8,567 nt of DNA, taken from contig CABQGZ010000114.1 in NCBI GenBank assembly GCA_902463835.1, positions 1 through 8,567 on the forward strand, read 5' to 3'. The notes under the pieces are model-generated. The model worked only from the letters and a program-made list of their open reading frames with translations. It had not been told where the DNA came from and searched no databases. Within the stretch, counting starts at the first letter, position 1. Every line of letters begins with the position of its first letter. Both the position numbers and the translations under genes were made by a program. Shown here piece by piece: positions 7,525 to 8,567 of the stretch. This stretch comes from an uncultured Lachnospiraceae bacterium. Its GTDB lineage: Bacteria; Bacillota; Clostridia; Lachnospirales; Lachnospiraceae.

Positions 7525-7530
7525 CCTCCC
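7525..7530 (-). promoter_or_regulatory. Ribosome binding site of the giant enzyme gene
   Basis: GGGAGG stands nine bases before ATG 7515 and inside the longer frame that would begin at TTG 7548. It decides the start and places a normal signal peptide at the N-terminus. Confidence 0.85.
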
Positions 7531-7544
7531 TCTTACTGTTATAA

Positions 7545-8567
7545 TCAATCATAATACCTTGGCAGAAATGCGCAGCAAATTCCTGTACACTTAACAGCCA
7601 TAGCCTTTTGCAAAGCCATTTCGCTGTTAAGAGATACGATCTGCGCCAGTACCTGGCCAACCTTTTTCGCCAATGTATCGGTCAGTGCTGCACCTGTCTC
7701 ATTTGAACCTTCCTGCACGGTTGCATCCAGTTCCTTCTGCGCTGCTTCCTTTCCATAAACTATGGTTGCGTTTTCCAACCGCACGCTCTCATCACCGGAG
7801 ATTCCTTCTGTCCGCAATGCAAAAACAGTAGCTGCTTCCTGGGACGGAAGACCCATTCGATACAGTACCTCATAGCTGTCTCCCGTTTTGATCAGGAAAT
7901 AAACCATGTTGTCCAGACGGATCACCTTAAAGGGCAGTCCTTCCTCTGTCAAAAGCGGATTGAGCGGATTCGGATCCCATTGATCCACATAGATCTCTTT
8001 GTCCACCCAGACGCCATTAAACTCCTGATTGCAGTTGGAATCATCCGGCGCTTTTACACTCAAGCCCTTGTTATCATGGTAAAGTATCTGGAACGCGTCC
8101 TTCCACTCCCAACCTTCTGCCGCTGCACGGTCTGTGACACGAATGCCGATCAGAGGCCATCCGTTTGGATTGTTGAAGTTTCCTGAGGGCTTCTTCAAGG
8201 TGCCGCTCAGCACTGCGCATGTCTCAGCTGCACTTTCATACAGGTTTTGCCAGGTATCGTTCAGATTCAGGTCGGTAACTGTAATCGGTCCTGTTTCTTG
8301 GAGTTCAAACGGAATATCAATGTTCACGCCTGCATCGCCCCAGTGCCAGATGCTCACCGTCGCTGCCGTATCCGCCGCAATGTACGCGCTCAGGTCATGG
8401 GTTGCCACCAGACGGTCTCCGATATACTGATAAAAGAACGTTCCCTCCCGTACAATCCGGTAATCAATTCCTTCCGCTGTCTGATACAGTGCAGTCTCTT
8501 CCGCTGTCAGATCGCCCCAGCCATTCCATTGGAGCAGAGTGCCGTCCATGGTCTGGACAAAGGGTCT
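7545..8567 (-). CDS. C-terminal part of a large lectin-module protein (starts outside window)
   Basis: The frame is open through the window edge and gives the last 340 residues of a larger protein. Residues about 107-282 form a module homologous to residues 720-890 of the giant enzyme. Shared positions include AVLSGTLK, GWP, FQ(I/L)LY, GLPFK(V/I)IRL, YFL..TGD.Y, RM, FAL and GKEAA..L. Residues about 30-90 (YRIVREGTFFYQYIGDRLVA) look like the end of another related beta-sandwich unit, so the protein probably carries tandem copies. The fold resembles LamG/concanavalin-type glycan-binding domains; that is inference from pattern only. The last 57 residues (from about 284) match neither module and end KCTGICCAFLPRYYD, with three Cys. 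It stops 29 bases before the giant enzyme gene and is probably in the same operon, likely another secreted carbohydrate-active protein. Any catalytic domain lies beyond the window. Confidence 0.85.
   Translation of the reverse strand, partial: RPFVQTMDGTLLQWNGWGDLTAEETALYQTAEGIDYRIVREGTFFYQYIGDRLVATHDLSAYIAADTAATVSIWHWGDAGVNIDIPFELQETGPITVTDLNLNDTWQNLYESAAETCAVLSGTLKKPSGNFNNPNGWPLIGIRVTDRAAAEGWEWKDAFQILYHDNKGLSVKAPDDSNCNQEFNGVWVDKEIYVDQWDPNPLNPLLTEEGLPFKVIRLDNMVYFLIKTGDSYEVLYRMGLPSQEAATVFALRTEGISGDESVRLENATIVYGKEAAQKELDATVQEGSNETGAALTDTLAKKVGQVLAQIVSLNSEMALQKAMAVKCTGICCAFLPRYYD
7590..7631 (-). repeat. 9-base inverted repeat near the 3' end of the upstream gene
   Basis: CTTAACAGC (7590-7598) pairs perfectly with GCTGTTAAG (7623-7631) around a 24-base loop, which itself holds CTTT-TGC-AAAG. 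It lies inside the coding frame of the odd C-terminal tail, about 75 bases before the next start. No T run follows, so it is not a standard terminator. It might attenuate or protect mRNA, or be chance. Confidence 0.45.

Noticed and set aside
7541..7585. Possible promoter (TTGCTG, 16 bases, TATTAT) just before the giant gene
   Set aside because: The -35 match is only three of six and it lies within the upstream coding end. It is too weak to call against a 29-base operon gap.

Overview
The window reads as one minus-strand gene cluster from an anaerobic, fibre-degrading Firmicute, most likely a Lachnospiraceae-type Clostridium relative of gut or rumen. This rests on strong AGGAGG-type ribosome sites, moderate GC, a secreted giant carbohydrate-active enzyme with many modules, a GH3 beta-glucosidase with the domain order known from Ruminococcus albus and Butyrivibrio, and a 45-residue peptide of a type I associate with this family. 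Genus-level placement is not possible from the sequence.

Layout in transcription order, right to left: (1) 8567-7545, the C-terminal 340 residues of a large protein made of beta-sandwich (lectin-like) modules, open at the window edge; (2) 7515-994, a complete secreted enzyme of 2173 residues with a signal peptide, a near-perfect tandem duplication of a two-module carbohydrate-binding block, two further beta-sandwich modules, an uncharacterised module of about 290 residues, an SGNH/GDSL esterase with an intact Ser-Asp-His triad, a GH43 beta-propeller with all three catalytic acids, and a C-terminal discoidin-like module; (3) 939-802, a 45-residue peptide gene; (4) 805-410, a membrane-anchored protein with a Gln-Pro-Gly hexapeptide repeat tail; (5) 369-1, the N-terminal 123 residues of a cytoplasmic GH3 glycosidase. 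Gaps are 29, 54, -4 and 40 bases, with no convincing terminator or internal promoter, so one operon is the simplest reading. No gap exceeds 300 bases, and I see no tRNA, rRNA, CRISPR, transposase or plus-strand gene.

Likely joint role (inference): the secreted proteins bind and strip decorated hemicellulose, the SGNH module removing acyl groups and the GH43 module releasing arabinose or xylose side groups. Imported beta-linked oligosaccharides would then be cut inside the cell by the GH3 enzyme. The small peptide and the repeat-tailed membrane protein do not fit a standard catabolic operon and are the least explained part.

The points most worth following are an A10 run exactly at the SGNH/GH43 junction, where a slip of one base either way ends translation at once; the 45-residue peptide coupled to the membrane protein; and the mosaic identity of the 1005-base duplication.
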